Assembly: GCA_035967665.1 (NCBI GenBank)
Contig: JAYWLB010000016.1
Coordinates: 1-64,000, forward strand
Direction of reading: 5' to 3'
DNA from: Arctic95D-9 sp035967665
GTDB lineage: Bacteria > Verrucomicrobiota > Verrucomicrobiia > Verrucomicrobiales > DEV007
Length of the DNA stretch: 64,000 nt
Position 1 is the first letter of the stretch; each line of letters begins with the position of its first letter. Shown here one piece after another: positions 33,980-42,774 of this stretch. The translations under genes were made by a program, and so were the position numbers. Under the pieces are notes generated by a model. That model did not search any database and was not told where the DNA came from. It saw only the letters and a list, made by a program, of their open reading frames with translations.

Positions 33980-36526
33980 ATGATAAAATCCGCTGCGACC
34001 GTCCTTTTCCTGATCCTGCTTGCCGGCGCAGTACAGTGCGGAGAACCGCTCCCTGCAACACCCCCTGCCCTCGTTCCGGCCGAAACGACCGAGCCCCTTC
34101 CCGGAACCGAGCTGCTCATGCAGAAGGGTGATCTCAGCCGGGACCTGGTAGAAGGAAACGACCGCTTTCTTGATCGCCAACTCGCCCAAATGGTGAAGGC
34201 CCGCGAGAGCCATTGGCCCGATCAGTTCAAAAGCCACCAGACCTTTGAAGGGCAGCGACTGAAACTGCGAGAGCGCCTCGGGATTGGCGATGACTCACGG
34301 ATCGATTCCAGTCGAATTACTTTTCCTGACAGTGAGTCATCCGCCCTCACCTTTCATTCGGTCAACGGCTTGCCTGTCGCCACCTTCGATCTCAAAGGCG
34401 ATTTCGGAAAAATCACGGTTCGTGAAATCTCGTGGCCCGTTCTTGATGGCGTTCGCGGGCGCGGCTTTCTCATCGAACCGGAGACGTTCTGGACTCAGGT
34501 CATCGCAATTCCTGACACCTCACAGAACCCGATCGAACTGATCTGGCCGGGATCAAAGGATGGAGAAGAATCGCCGACCACCCCCTACGCCCTCCAGCTC
34601 GCGATGGCAGGAGCGAGAGTCGTCGTCCCCACACGCATCCGCCGGTTCGAATCGAATTACACCCTGACAGACCGCGAATGGCTCGCACGACCTGCCTTTG
34701 AGTTAGGCCGGACCCTGATCAGCTACGAGGTCGAAAAGCTCTTCGGCCTCGTCGAAGCAGGCACGGTTCAACGCTCCGAACTTCGCTACGATCCTGAGAA
34801 GAAAAAGCCAGGCAATTGGAATATCATCGGCTGGGGAGACGGCGGGATGCTCGCCCTTTACGCGGCGGCACTCGCGCAGTGGTCGCAGTTCGATACCGTT
34901 TGTATCAGCGGCTACTTCGGCAATCGCGAAGAGCTGTGGAAAGAGCCGTTTGATCATCACGTATTCGGGCTTCTCGAGGAGTTTGGCGATGCCGAAATAG
35001 CGGCCCTCACCGCACCGCGAAAACTCATCATCGAAAGCGCAACCCAGCCCAACTTCCGCTATCGAACCCTCGATAATTCCCGCGAGCTCGATTTTCAAAC
35101 CTCCTATACCGCGTCCAAAGGAAAACCCGGGCGTTCCTCGACGAGCACTGAGGAGGAAATCACGACAGAGCTGAAACGGCTCAGGAAACAGTTGGGAGAC
35201 GGGGCCTTCAAAAACGTCGAATGGTCCCACCACGACGGCAGGGACATCGCCCCCGAAACTCTGGCGCAATTCGTCATGAGAATGGGACGGGACGACATCG
35301 AGTTGCCTGACCTCGACTTCATGGCAAGACTCGGGGAGACGCTTTCGGGATCCCCGAATGCAATCTCAGATATGGCGAAGGCTTTCCTGAAATTTCCGCC
35401 GGAGTGGGGAGGCGGAAGTGGAGAACAGGACCTTCCCTACTTTGCAGGCCAAACGTGGATTGATTCCGAGTGGAAACGCGAAGAGGAAAGAGAAGAACTT
35501 GAGCGACACATTCAGCGTGAGCTTGTCGAGTCGGACGCAAAGCGACGCTCCTACTTCAAAGACCTCAACACCAAGTCGCTCGAAAACTTCGAGGAAACGA
35601 TTGAGCCCTACCGTGAAAAATTCAGAACTGAAGTGATCGGCGATTTCGAAATTCCACTTGAAGCCCCCAATCCCCGAACCCGCCCGTATCAGGAAACCGA
35701 ACTGACCATCAGCTACGAAGTCGTCCTCGATGTCTTCGACGAAGTATTCGCCTACGGTATCCTGACACTCCCCAAATCTCTGCCCCTCGACGGCTCTGAA
35801 AAACGTCCTGTTGTCGTTTGCCAACACGGACTCGAAGGCTCTCCACAGGATCTTGTCGGTGAGCAGAAGTTCAAAGCCTACAAGGCCTTCGCAACGAGAC
35901 TGGCGGAGCGCGGATTCATCACCTTCGCCCCGCAGAACGGTTACAAGTATTTCGATCACTTTCGGATGCAGCAATTCAAGGCACAGACGATGGGAAAAAC
36001 CCTTTTCTCAATCATCGTTCCACAGCACCGGCAAATCACGGAATGGCTCGCCGCCCGGCCCTTTGTCGATGGTGACAAGATCGGTTTCTACGGCTTGAGC
36101 TACGGAGGCAAAGCCGCGATGCGAATCCCCCCGCTCGTGGATCGCTACTGCCTCTCGATCTGCTCAGGAGACTTCAACGAGTGGGTCTGGAAAAACGCGG
36201 CAACCGACGAGGCATCGCTGCGCTACAGCTACGCGAACAAAGGTGAGTATGAGATGTTCGAATGGAACCTCGGAGGAACCTTCAACTACGCCGAAATGGC
36301 CGCGCTGATCTGCCCGAGACCTTTTATGGTCGAGCGGGGACATTTCGATGGGGTCGCTCCCGATGAGAAAGTCGGCTATGAATTCGCGAAGGTCCGACGC
36401 CTCTACTCTGCTCAACTCGGAATCGGTGACCGTTGCGAAATCGAGTGGTTTCCCGGGCCACACACGATCAACGGCGTGGGAACTTTTGATTTTCTACACC
36501 GTCATCTCGATTGGCCGAAGCAGTGA
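33980..36526 (+). CDS. Exported large alpha/beta hydrolase (acetyl xylan esterase/dienelactone hydrolase-like), two hydrolase halves
   Basis: This 848-residue protein has a signal peptide (about 1-20). The N-terminal half (about 60-400) has hydrolase features but a degenerate elbow (GWGDGGMLALYAAAL, Asp in place of the nucleophile Ser). The C-terminal half (about 530-848) has an intact elbow YGLSYGGKAAMR and a likely His near the C-terminus (GPHTINGVGTFDFLHRHLDW). It is probably a periplasmic esterase acting on plant or algal polysaccharide, with one active and one pseudo half. It follows the PAS-AraC regulator. Confidence 0.82.
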   Translation: MIKSAATVLFLILLAGAVQCGEPLPATPPALVPAETTEPLPGTELLMQKGDLSRDLVEGNDRFLDRQLAQMVKARESHWPDQFKSHQTFEGQRLKLRERLGIGDDSRIDSSRITFPDSESSALTFHSVNGLPVATFDLKGDFGKITVREISWPVLDGVRGRGFLIEPETFWTQVIAIPDTSQNPIELIWPGSKDGEESPTTPYALQLAMAGARVVVPTRIRRFESNYTLTDREWLARPAFELGRTLISYEVEKLFGLVEAGTVQRSELRYDPEKKKPGNWNIIGWGDGGMLALYAAALAQWSQFDTVCISGYFGNREELWKEPFDHHVFGLLEEFGDAEIAALTAPRKLIIESATQPNFRYRTLDNSRELDFQTSYTASKGKPGRSSTSTEEEITTELKRLRKQLGDGAFKNVEWSHHDGRDIAPETLAQFVMRMGRDDIELPDLDFMARLGETLSGSPNAISDMAKAFLKFPPEWGGGSGEQDLPYFAGQTWIDSEWKREEEREELERHIQRELVESDAKRRSYFKDLNTKSLENFEETIEPYREKFRTEVIGDFEIPLEAPNPRTRPYQETELTISYEVVLDVFDEVFAYGILTLPKSLPLDGSEKRPVVVCQHGLEGSPQDLVGEQKFKAYKAFATRLAERGFITFAPQNGYKYFDHFRMQQFKAQTMGKTLFSIIVPQHRQITEWLAARPFVDGDKIGFYGLSYGGKAAMRIPPLVDRYCLSICSGDFNEWVWKNAATDEASLRYSYANKGEYEMFEWNLGGTFNYAEMAALICPRPFMVERGHFDGVAPDEKVGYEFAKVRRLYSAQLGIGDRCEIEWFPGPHTINGVGTFDFLHRHLDWPKQ

Positions 36527-36538
36527 AACAACCGGATC

Positions 36539-36793
36539 TCAGGAGCCCGCCTGGACGAGTGGATTTCTTGTTTTAAGCATCGGGAATCGACTGTAGGCGC
36601 GATCAGCGATCCGCAATTCAGCCACTCCCCCGGCCGAAGCATCCTGCAGGACAAAAGGAGCTGTTTCCTCCGCGAGGGCCTTCTCCAGCGCAGATATCAC
36701 GAGCGGGCGAAAAGTCATGCTGCCTTTGTGCTTCTTAGCACGCTCCATCAGAGAATCGGGAATATCAACAGTCGTCCTCATGCATAAGGCCAT
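36539..36793 (-). CDS. Ribbon-helix-helix antitoxin-like protein (VapB type), no partner toxin
   Basis: This 84-residue protein has the N-terminal RHH segment MRTTVDIPDSLMERAKKHKG and LVISALEKALAEE, typical of VapB-like DNA-binding antitoxins. A C-terminal part of about 45 residues could bind a toxin. No PIN-domain toxin follows; the next downstream feature is the stop of the convergent hydrolase gene. The start at 36793 has GAGGTG 4 bp before it, which favours it over the internal ATG at 36781. It may be an orphan antitoxin or an ordinary RHH regulator. Confidence 0.6.
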   Translation of the reverse strand: MALCMRTTVDIPDSLMERAKKHKGSMTFRPLVISALEKALAEETAPFVLQDASAGGVAELRIADRAYSRFPMLKTRNPLVQAGS

Positions 36794-36931
36794 ATCACAC
36801 CTCGCCTATTTATGCGACATCGCGAGTTTGGTGCAGCGTTGACGTCTCTGAAGGCGGCTCAGATTCCTGCCCCTCCACCATCACGTTAAATTTTCTGAAA
36901 CATCCTCCCGAATGTATTGCATATTGGGGCG

Positions 36932-37999
36932 ATGATGATCCGCTCTTCGATACGAATACTTGTCATTCTTTTTGCCGTCATTGGAATCATCGCTTTCCCC
37001 GCATCATCTGCACTCGCGGCCTGGAAAACGACAAAGATCAACGAGATCACCTACGTGCCACTCTCCGACTGCGCAGCTGCCTTTTCGATGGCCGCAGCCA
37101 AGCCGCGCAAAGACAAACGTGAACTCGCATTCGCGGGTGAGTTTCACCAACTCGTCGTCAAAACAGGGACCCGGGAAGCGATCATCGACGGGGTTCGACA
37201 TTGGTTTTCATTTCCCGTTGTGACCGCGTCAGGCAAAGCTTTCATCTCCCTTGCAGACATCAATGCCACCCTCGGTCCGGCAATGCGCCCCGGTTCGATT
37301 CGACAAATCAGCAAGGTCAAAACGATCGTTCTCGATCCGGGCCATGGAGGTCACGACAAAGGTGGGCGGAGCGCCTACGGCTACGAGAAAGACTACACTC
37401 TCGATGTCGTCAACCGGGTCCGGAAAATACTCGAAAAGAAAAAGGTGAAGGTCGTTCAAAGCCGGCTCTCCGATTTCTTTGTCGATCTGTCGGAGCGACC
37501 CGCAATGACTTCCAATTACAAAGATCCCATCTTTGTCAGCATCCATTTCAACTCGGCGGGATGGAAGCCCTCCGCCAACGGAATCGAAGTTTACGCGCTG
37601 CCACCACTCGGACTCCCCACCACTGGAAAAGCTCCCGACCCCATTCTCGACCGCCGCAAATGCGACGGCAATGCCATGGAGCCGGCCAGCTTCGTTTTAG
37701 CGAACACGATGCACCATACCCTTCTCGGTAAAACGGGCGGCTTTGATCGCGGGGTGAAGCGGGCCCGTTACGCGGTGCTTCGCCATTGCGATGTTCCGTC
37801 AATCCTGATCGAGTGTGCATTTCTCACCAATCCTCAGGAGGGAAAAAATATTCACTCCACCGCGTGGCGTGAGAATTTTTCGCAATCCGTCGCTGACGGC
37901 ATCCTCGCCTATATGGCCCTCGCGAACGAGAAAACACTTCCCCCCAGAGCCTGGAATTATAAGCGCAATTCGACAGACGAATTTGTCTGGGAGGAGTAG
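36932..37999 (+). CDS. N-acetylmuramoyl-L-alanine amidase (Amidase_3)
   Basis: This 355-residue exported zinc amidase has a signal peptide (about 1-29), an N-terminal AMIN-like or linker section (about 30-125) and the Amidase_3 catalytic domain (about 130-345). The zinc ligands are in LDPGHGGHD, the glutamate is in YGYEKDYTLD, and the catalytic-site segments are SIHFNSAG and SILIECAFLTNPQEG. It cleaves the amide bond between MurNAc and the stem peptide, as in cell separation. The ATG at 36932 is preferred over TTG 36917. Confidence 0.9.
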   Translation: MMIRSSIRILVILFAVIGIIAFPASSALAAWKTTKINEITYVPLSDCAAAFSMAAAKPRKDKRELAFAGEFHQLVVKTGTREAIIDGVRHWFSFPVVTASGKAFISLADINATLGPAMRPGSIRQISKVKTIVLDPGHGGHDKGGRSAYGYEKDYTLDVVNRVRKILEKKKVKVVQSRLSDFFVDLSERPAMTSNYKDPIFVSIHFNSAGWKPSANGIEVYALPPLGLPTTGKAPDPILDRRKCDGNAMEPASFVLANTMHHTLLGKTGGFDRGVKRARYAVLRHCDVPSILIECAFLTNPQEGKNIHSTAWRENFSQSVADGILAYMALANEKTLPPRAWNYKRNSTDEFVWEE

Positions 38000-38039
38000 C
38001 GATCATTCTTCACTGCTGAAGACGGGGAGGAAGACAAGA

Positions 38040-38059
38040 CCGCTCCGAAGCGGCGTTTT
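38040..38059 (+). terminator. Possible terminator after the amidase gene
   Basis: CCGCT-CCGA-AGCGG followed by CGTTTT forms a short GC stem with a brief T-run, 40 bp after the amidase stop. The stem is only 5 bp, so it is a weak candidate. Confidence 0.4.
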
Positions 38060-38234
38060 CAAGCGTCCCCCCGGTGACACCCAACCCTGTCAGGTCAGGG
38101 ACCCAACCCTGTTGACTCCTCAGCGGCGAGCGGAGTTCATTGCATAAAGGTCCGTGGCGATACGTCTTACTGAGTGCGGAGAAAGCATCCATAGCAAAAT
38201 TGCACCTTCTCCTTCCTTAAAAAACTCCAGTCAC

Positions 38235-38507
38235 ATGAAAAACACACTGAAACTATTTTTGATCACTGCAGGCACCGCCTTGGCGCTTGCCTTTAACACT
38301 TCCTGTACCCCCACGGAAGCAGCCATCGTCGGCGGCATCGCCGGCGCCGCGATAGGAGCGGCCGCAGCAGACGGAGGTCATCGCGGACACGGCCATCGAG
38401 GGCACGGAGGCCACCGTGGCCATGGAGGTCACGGTGGACACGGTGGACACGGCGGTCACGGCGGTCACGGTTGGCATGACGGACACAGAGGCCACGGCGG
38501 GTGGTAA
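38235..38507 (+). CDS. His/Gly-rich small lipoprotein with glycine zipper
   Basis: This 90-residue lipoprotein has a signal peptide ending in a lipobox-like site (FNTSC, Cys near residue 24). A glycine-zipper stretch (IVGGIAGAAIGAAAADGG) follows, and then about 45 residues made almost entirely of His and Gly in HGGHGGHG-type repeats. The tail could bind transition metals such as Ni, Zn or Cu in the periplasm, and the glycine zipper could oligomerise at the membrane. The ATG at 38235 begins a normal signal peptide; the longer frame from 38154 has none. A strong terminator follows. Confidence 0.7.
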   Translation: MKNTLKLFLITAGTALALAFNTSCTPTEAAIVGGIAGAAIGAAAADGGHRGHGHRGHGGHRGHGGHGGHGGHGGHGGHGWHDGHRGHGGW

Positions 38508-38570
38508 CTCCGAACCGGGCCAATCCCTTACAACAATCGAAACTGACGAGTTTCGATCCCCATTCGATGC

Positions 38571-38601
38571 GGGGTGCTGAAGCCATTCAGCGCCCCGTTT
38601 T
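38571..38601 (+). terminator. Rho-independent terminator after the lipoprotein gene
   Basis: GGGGTGCTGA pairs with TCAGCGCCCC around a 6-nt loop (one mismatch) and is followed by GTTTT. It lies 64 bp after the lipoprotein stop. A second smaller hairpin, TCGAAAC/GTTTCGA, precedes it at about 38538-38557. Confidence 0.65.
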
Positions 38602-38795
38602 CGCAGCATGAGAGAACTCAGCTTTTGATGTCAGGTAAAATTCCGATTAGATTCTGACCGAAATTCGATCTACCCGCTCGACTTGAGACGCTTTATAAGG
38701 AAATATTTAAAACCTTCCCCAATTGGCGCGCAGTGTGCACTCAATCGAAATGAGCTGGAAACAGCAATCAATCCATCCAGAACCTTTCGAGAAAA

Positions 38796-39824
38796 GTGAA
38801 CATCAATCTCAAGCGCAAAAAATTCTACCCGGTCAGCGAAGGCTTCAATTCCTACCTCGGCACCTACGGCCGGACCATGGATTTCCCCGAGCTCTACGAA
38901 GACCTTCACCGGTTTTCACAGCTTTACCCCCTCTTTGACAGGGACGGAAACGACACCCTTTGGAAAACGGTATACTACGAACCCGCAATCCGGGCGGAGC
39001 TCAATACGAAACTGACAAAGATCTATTCAGCGCTCCGGACCAACGCCCCCAAAACGCAGGATCACCTCGTCATGGAACGTGTCGACTTCTGTGATTTCGG
39101 AAATTCCCGCCCCTTCCGGATTCGGATCGTTAACCAGTATAACGACAACTACGACCACTTTTACGTCAAAATTGCCGACGCCTCCCGCCTCTACGGGCTC
39201 GAGCTGGAGCACGTCCTCTCGCCGAACCGGATCAACTACCTCGTCAACGGGAACACCCTCATTGAAGAACACATCGCCGGCGTTCCCGGGGACACTTTCA
39301 TCTCTGAATATTTTGAGCGCCCCGAAACCAACCAGGTAAGGATTGCGAAGGAGTTCGTGAAATTTAACGAACGCAGCTTTGTTCGCCTTCTGGGTGATAT
39401 GCGGAGCTACAATTACGTCGTCGATATCACGCCCGATTTCGAAGATGCGCAGTACCGGGTCCGGGCAATCGATTTTGATCAGCAGAGCTACGAGGGCAAC
39501 AAAGAGATGTATCTCCCCCAGACCTTTCTCGAAAACGAAGCTGTGGTGCACCTCTGCACAACCAAGCTCAACTACGAGACGATGCGTCAGTATCAGGACG
39601 AAGAACGCACCCTGATCGAGCGTCGCTGCACTCTCGCGAGAACGAGACTGGCAGCGCTCTGGGACGCCATGCTGCCGGAGGACCTGGCTCCATTTGAGCA
39701 CGTTGAGATCCTCCGCGACGGTCTCAATCAATATCACCAGACCGAGGTTTTCAGCCCGTGCGAGACGATGGGACAGCTCGTGAAGCTGAATCTGGAAACT
39801 TCGCTCGCTAAACAGTCAGGATAA
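38796..39824 (+). CDS. Conserved hypothetical protein, possibly kinase-like fold, 342 aa
   Basis: This soluble protein starts at a GTG preceded by GAGAAAA. The middle part (LLGDMRSYNYVVD, then YRVRAIDFDQQSYEG) resembles the catalytic and metal-binding loops of aminoglycoside-phosphotransferase or kinase-like folds, with D in GDM and DFD. Other kinase motifs are not obvious, so it may be a divergent or inactive member. No signal peptide. It is followed by a SAM-dependent methyltransferase gene 22 bp downstream, which suggests a shared transcript. The function is unknown. Confidence 0.5.
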   Translation: MNINLKRKKFYPVSEGFNSYLGTYGRTMDFPELYEDLHRFSQLYPLFDRDGNDTLWKTVYYEPAIRAELNTKLTKIYSALRTNAPKTQDHLVMERVDFCDFGNSRPFRIRIVNQYNDNYDHFYVKIADASRLYGLELEHVLSPNRINYLVNGNTLIEEHIAGVPGDTFISEYFERPETNQVRIAKEFVKFNERSFVRLLGDMRSYNYVVDITPDFEDAQYRVRAIDFDQQSYEGNKEMYLPQTFLENEAVVHLCTTKLNYETMRQYQDEERTLIERRCTLARTRLAALWDAMLPEDLAPFEHVEILRDGLNQYHQTEVFSPCETMGQLVKLNLETSLAKQSG

Positions 39825-39846
39825 GATTCTGATTCACCTTCCCTTT

Positions 39847-40425
39847 ATGTCCCACCACGCCAGTTTTCTCAAAGCGTTTGCCCGCAATTCCTCACAAGTC
39901 GGCGCGATTGCCCCCAGCTCGGATCAGCTCGCCGGTCTCATGATCGATTGGCTCGACTGGGACGCTATCGACTGCATCGTCGAATACGGTCCCGGCACCG
40001 GCGTTTTCACCGAGGCGATATCAAAATGCATTTCCCCCGGCACGACTTTTTTTGCGATTGAACGCGATCCCGAGCTGGCCGGGATCACTCGGCAACGCTG
40101 CCCCGGAGTGAAGGTGATTGAAGCGTGCGTCTCGGAAGTTGCCGCTCTCTGTGAGGCGGAAGGACGTGACAAAGTGGACGCGGTGATTTGCGGACTTCCC
40201 TGGGCGGCGTTCTCACCGGAACTGCAGGACAAGTGCCTCGAAGCAATGTTCGAAGTCCTCCCTCCCGGCGGAAAATTCGCCACTTTTGCCTATTGGCAGG
40301 GCCTTCTTCTGCCCGCCGGGCAGCGCTTCCGGAAATTTCTGAAGACGAATTTTTCCTCTGTCGAACAGAGCCCCACAGCGTGGAAAAATTTACCTCCGGC
40401 CTTTGTCTATCGTTGCGAGCGCTGA
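39847..40425 (+). CDS. Class I SAM-dependent methyltransferase (phospholipid N-methyltransferase-like)
   Basis: This 192-residue protein has the SAM-binding motif I VEYGPGTGVFTEAI near residue 47, the acidic loop FFAIERDPE and motif IV VICGLPWAAFS. The N-terminal RNSSQVGAIAPSS segment is characteristic of the PmtA/KsgA-like phospholipid methyltransferase group, which methylates phosphatidylethanolamine. An rRNA methyltransferase role is less likely. It is probably cotranscribed with the 38796-39824 gene. Confidence 0.75.
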   Translation: MSHHASFLKAFARNSSQVGAIAPSSDQLAGLMIDWLDWDAIDCIVEYGPGTGVFTEAISKCISPGTTFFAIERDPELAGITRQRCPGVKVIEACVSEVAALCEAEGRDKVDAVICGLPWAAFSPELQDKCLEAMFEVLPPGGKFATFAYWQGLLLPAGQRFRKFLKTNFSSVEQSPTAWKNLPPAFVYRCER

Positions 40426-40431
40426 CGTCGT

Positions 40432-41385
40432 TTACTCCGCAGCGGCGACGACGGCCTGCATTTTCCCGAGTCCGACTTTGGCACATTCGAGAGCCGGCAT
40501 CTCCCAGTAGCTTTTGTTGAAGAGCTCCAGTGAGAGCGCCGGATACGCCCCGATTGCTTTGAATTTTTTCAAAATCTCAACCACAGGGGCAACGCCGTCT
40601 CCGGGAAAAACACGGTGGGAATCGTTAATCGTCTCACGCGGTGGATCCGCGGGATAATCGTTCATGTGATAGTTCTTCAGCGCATGAGGTCCCATCAGAA
40701 GAATCGACTCGAAGGAGGATCCGCCTTTGTAGGTATGATAAACATCACCGAGAAAGCAGGCGTCAGGATGGCCGGCTCGAATCGCCACGTAGAGGGCTTT
40801 TTCAACGGTCCCGATAGTGGGATGCCCGCCCCACATTTCGATCTGAGGAACCACTCCCATCTCGCTTCCCAGTTCGAGGAGAGCACGGTAGCGATCAGCG
40901 GCGTCATCGAGCGACACGACCTCCCCTTTCCCCACTCCCGCAGGAGGTGCCGCAATTCGCATACCTCCGAGCTGAGCAATCGTATCCATGTCCCGTTTCG
41001 CCTCCTCGAGTCCCGCGGCGCGTTTCTCTGGATCGTTCACCGCCCAGGCGGCAAATCCAATCGCGCTCTCCACGGTTAAGCCATGATCATCAATCCGCTT
41101 CTTCAAATCCTTCAGCGTTCCGCCATTTTCGGTATATTCATTGATGCGGCGAAACCACGGTTCAATCGCATCGTAACCAGCTTTGCCTGCGACTTCGATT
41201 TCTTCGGCAGCGTCCAGTTCCTGCCCCCTGATCGTAGACATATTGAGGCAGAGTTTAAACGATTGCGGTTTCTCAGCCGCAGTTGAAGTCGACGCACCTG
41301 CCGCAACAAGACCTCCCAGCGCAAGTCCGGAGCCGGTAAGAAAATTGCGCCTATCAGTGTCAGGAAATGAATGAAGATCAGCCAT
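40432..41385 (-). CDS. Tat-exported sugar phosphate isomerase/epimerase-like TIM barrel
   Basis: This 317-residue protein has an N-terminal twin-arginine signal (DRRNFLTGSGLALGGLVAAG) and an AP-endonuclease-2/xylose-isomerase-like TIM barrel (FKLCLNMSTIRGQEL and so on). Metal ligands are expected in VVPQIEMWGGHP and YHMNDYPA. The substrate is not predictable. The ATG at 41385 is preferred because the Tat motif then starts near residue 11; the frame is open to ATG 41436, which overlaps the divergent MBL gene start. Confidence 0.8.
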   Translation of the reverse strand: MADLHSFPDTDRRNFLTGSGLALGGLVAAGASTSTAAEKPQSFKLCLNMSTIRGQELDAAEEIEVAGKAGYDAIEPWFRRINEYTENGGTLKDLKKRIDDHGLTVESAIGFAAWAVNDPEKRAAGLEEAKRDMDTIAQLGGMRIAAPPAGVGKGEVVSLDDAADRYRALLELGSEMGVVPQIEMWGGHPTIGTVEKALYVAIRAGHPDACFLGDVYHTYKGGSSFESILLMGPHALKNYHMNDYPADPPRETINDSHRVFPGDGVAPVVEILKKFKAIGAYPALSLELFNKSYWEMPALECAKVGLGKMQAVVAAAE

Positions 41386-41434
41386 GCCCGATTCTTGCCA
41401 TTTTCGATGAACAGAATCAACCTCCTTTCGAGCC

Positions 41435-42154
41435 ATGATTCAGGTCGCCGAAAATTGCCTTCAACTGCGCGGGCGCGTTGTTCATCACTACGCTCTCCTG
41501 GAAAATAACGGAATTACCCTGATCGACGGTGGCTTTCTTTCCAACACACCCGCGAAAACTGCCGGTCTGTTAAAAGAAGCAGGAAGAGGCCTTTCCGAGA
41601 TCAATCAGATTATCCTCACCCACGGCCACATCGACCACACCCTCCATATTGCTGAATTGCAGCAGCTTACCGGAGCGAAAGTTTTCGCGCCGCTCCTCGA
41701 CCGCGATCACATCGAAGGCCGCTATGCCTATAAAGGACTCAGCCGTGTATGCGGGCTGCTTGAAAGGACTGCACGGGTCGCATTTAGATACGAGCGCCCC
41801 GTGATCGATCAATGGTTTGCGCCGGGCGACATCCTCCCCTTCTGGAACGGGCTCGAAGTGATTCCCCTGCCCGGCCACACCTACGGCCATGCCGGTCTTT
41901 ACTCGGCATCACAAGAGCTTCTTTTCGCCGGCGACCTCTTTTCCAATTTTCACTACCGCCCCAAGCCACCGCCCCGCATTTTCAATGTGGAAACCCGGAG
42001 CATCGACAAATCCATTTTGCGGGCAGATTCGCTGCCCCTGTCCGGCGGGGTCCTTTTAAGTCACTGCCACCGAGGCACCCCGCAGGATCACAGGAACGAT
42101 TTAAAGCGAATCGCACTAAGAATCCGATCCGCTGCGACGTATCCAATTAAATGA
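41435..42154 (+). CDS. MBL-fold metallo-hydrolase
   Basis: This 239-residue metallo-beta-lactamase-fold protein has the zinc motif THGHIDHT (HxHxDH) near residue 62, a second histidine in GHTYGHAG, an aspartate in FAGDLFS and a late histidine in SHCHRG. The fold is shared by glyoxalase II, lactonases and other hydrolases; the substrate cannot be told. It is divergent from the Tat-exported isomerase. Confidence 0.85.
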   Translation: MIQVAENCLQLRGRVVHHYALLENNGITLIDGGFLSNTPAKTAGLLKEAGRGLSEINQIILTHGHIDHTLHIAELQQLTGAKVFAPLLDRDHIEGRYAYKGLSRVCGLLERTARVAFRYERPVIDQWFAPGDILPFWNGLEVIPLPGHTYGHAGLYSASQELLFAGDLFSNFHYRPKPPPRIFNVETRSIDKSILRADSLPLSGGVLLSHCHRGTPQDHRNDLKRIALRIRSAATYPIK

Positions 42155-42198
42155 AAGGTCGCGTGGGTTCATTCGTCTAACCCCGCAAAGCCATCAAT

Positions 42199-42750
42199 AT
42201 GACAATCAGATTTTCCAATTATCTTAGCCGCAGTTTACTCGCGGTATGTGGCGCATTGGGCCTCGCACTCGTTTCAGCGGAAGCAAAGGACGAAGAGCCG
42301 CTTCGCATTGAGTTCCTTGATACCAAAGGCGGGGAAGTGAGTTTTGAAACTCTGAAGGGAAAGACACTCGGGTTCTACTTTTCGGCGCATTGGTGCCCGC
42401 CCTGCCGTCAATTCACCCCGACTCTGGTCAACTTCAGAAACGAGAATAAGGAAAACTTCGAAGTCATCTTCGTCTCCTTCGACAATTCCAACACGGAGAA
42501 AGAGAACTACATGCGCGAGGCTGAAATGCCCTGGCTCACTCTCCCCGGGTTCAAAAATCGCGAAGCAAACGCTCTCGCGCAAATGTTTGGCGTAAAAGGT
42601 TACCCCACTCTCGTCATCATAGATGCTGACGGAAAATTGATCACACCGAACGGTCGTGCTGATGTCATGCTTTCGCCGGATACGGCAATAGAGAAGTGGC
42701 AGGCTGCCGCAGCTGGAACTTCAGCGGAGAATCCTGACCAGGAATCGTAA
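42199..42750 (+). CDS. Exported TlpA-like thioredoxin (nucleoredoxin-like)
   Basis: This 183-residue protein has a signal peptide (about 1-29) and a thioredoxin fold (about 40-165) with the active site WCPPC in YFSAHWCPPCRQFTP and cis-Pro in VKGYPTLVIID. The FDNSNTEKENYMREAEMPWL insert matches tryparedoxin/nucleoredoxin-type proteins. It probably keeps periplasmic thiols reduced. The ECF sigma gene begins 25 bp downstream, so they may be cotranscribed. Confidence 0.88.
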   Translation: MTIRFSNYLSRSLLAVCGALGLALVSAEAKDEEPLRIEFLDTKGGEVSFETLKGKTLGFYFSAHWCPPCRQFTPTLVNFRNENKENFEVIFVSFDNSNTEKENYMREAEMPWLTLPGFKNREANALAQMFGVKGYPTLVIIDADGKLITPNGRADVMLSPDTAIEKWQAAAAGTSAENPDQES

Positions 42751-42774
42751 AATACATTTCACTTTTATATTAAA

